Source: Fimisoma avicola
GTDB taxonomy: Bacteria; Bacillota; Clostridia; Peptostreptococcales; Anaerovoracaceae
Reading direction: 5' to 3'
NCBI GenBank assembly: GCA_018714945.1
Contig: DVMO01000057.1
Coordinates: 1-42,598, forward strand
Length of the DNA stretch: 42,598 bases
Shown piece by piece: positions 42,335 to 42,598 of the stretch. Under the pieces are notes generated by a model, which did no database searches, had not been told where the DNA came from, and saw nothing but the letters and a program-made list of their open reading frames with translations. Position 1 is the first letter of the stretch. Each line of letters opens with the position of its first letter. Made by a program: the position numbers and the translations under genes.

Positions 42335-42598
42335 AATTATTCCCCCATGTTTTCTGTTCCAAAAGTCTTACATACTGATGTGCTGCTGTGAGATGACCGG
42401 CTCCGATCTTCTGTTCTCCCCTTATATCTGCGATGGTCCTGGCCACCTTCAGCAGTTTATGGTACCGCCTTATGCTTATTCCCTCATATTCATATATCCT
42501 TTTCAGGAGTTTTTCCGCTTCCTCTGTAAGGATACAGTATTTTTCAATATCGGCCGGTTTCATCTGCCCGTTCAGCATGCCTCTTTTTTCCATCTGCA
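42321..42598 (-). CDS. ComM/YifB-like Mg-chelatase-family ATPase, C-terminal end (partial)
   Basis: The frame is open to the window edge, so only the last 92 or so codons of an approximately 510-residue protein are visible. The segment matches the family's C-terminal Mg_chelatase_C domain: CILTEEAEKLLKRIYE, GISIRRYHKLLKVARTIADI, and GHLTAAHQYVRLLEQ. ComM is a branch-migration helicase in transformation in Proteobacteria; the Firmicute homologues sit beside dprA as here. The ATPase core is outside the window. The ATG at 42593 is not the true start. Confidence 0.88.
   Translation of the reverse strand, partial: QMEKRGMLNGQMKPADIEKYCILTEEAEKLLKRIYEYEGISIRRYHKLLKVARTIADIRGEQKIGAGHLTAAHQYVRLLEQKTWGNNYAHP

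Overview
The window reads as chromosomal DNA of a strictly anaerobic, probably spore-forming Firmicute of class Clostridia. Pointers are CodY, a PASTA-domain PrkC kinase with its PP2C phosphatase, the sporulation protein YunB, HslVU beside CodY, a five-cluster [FeFe] hydrogenase, QueH, and strong AGGAGG-type ribosome sites. I cannot name the species from sequence alone. There are no phage genes, insertion sequences or CRISPR arrays. Almost everything is chromosomal housekeeping, with a few islands of less ordinary content.

Layout. (1) 1-1717: recN (+), ending in a shared terminator. (2) 1722-3954 (-): a DUF1538 membrane protein overlapping a tandem PII-like protein. (3) 4086-11711 (-): one tight run comEC - holA - DMT transporter - NuoF/GltD-like flavoprotein - [FeFe] hydrogenase, from a good promoter that is back to back with the class A PBP gene (11881-14979, +). 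(4) 15063-26276 (-): a long operon queH - asnA - priA - def - fmt - yugP - rsmB - prpC - prkC - rsgA - rpe. rsgA carries an in-frame TAA. (5) 26376-27314 (+): a radical SAM protein divergent from queH. (6) 27393-31545 (-): tdk, then a secreted SH3/glucosaminidase protein ending in a dockerin, then a membrane protein whose ectodomain looks like a cohesin. (7) 31738-32530: a small membrane protein (+), a decayed flavodoxin-like reductase gene (-) and terminators. (8) 32534-33998 (-): fifteen tRNA genes behind a near-consensus promoter. (9) 34057-42598 (-): comM (partial) - dprA - topA - hslV - hslU - codY - yunB - hflX - yigZ.

How the genes work together. The long operon couples translation start and end (fmt, def, rsmB, rsgA) to envelope-sensing phosphorylation (prkC/prpC) and replication restart (priA). 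The right end is the classic Firmicute dprA-topA-hslVU-codY block, but trmFO and xerC/codV are absent from it. The hydrogenase and flavoprotein probably form a pyridine-nucleotide-linked H2 enzyme. The dockerin and cohesin-like proteins suggest a cell-surface autolysin held by its operon partner.

The most notable candidates are the putative non-cellulosomal cohesin/dockerin pair, the two-gene hydrogenase with a GltD-type partner, the PII/DUF1538 pair, the interrupted rsgA, and a hairpin between codY and yunB that contains yunB's ribosome site. Functions are assigned by motif recognition; no database search was run.
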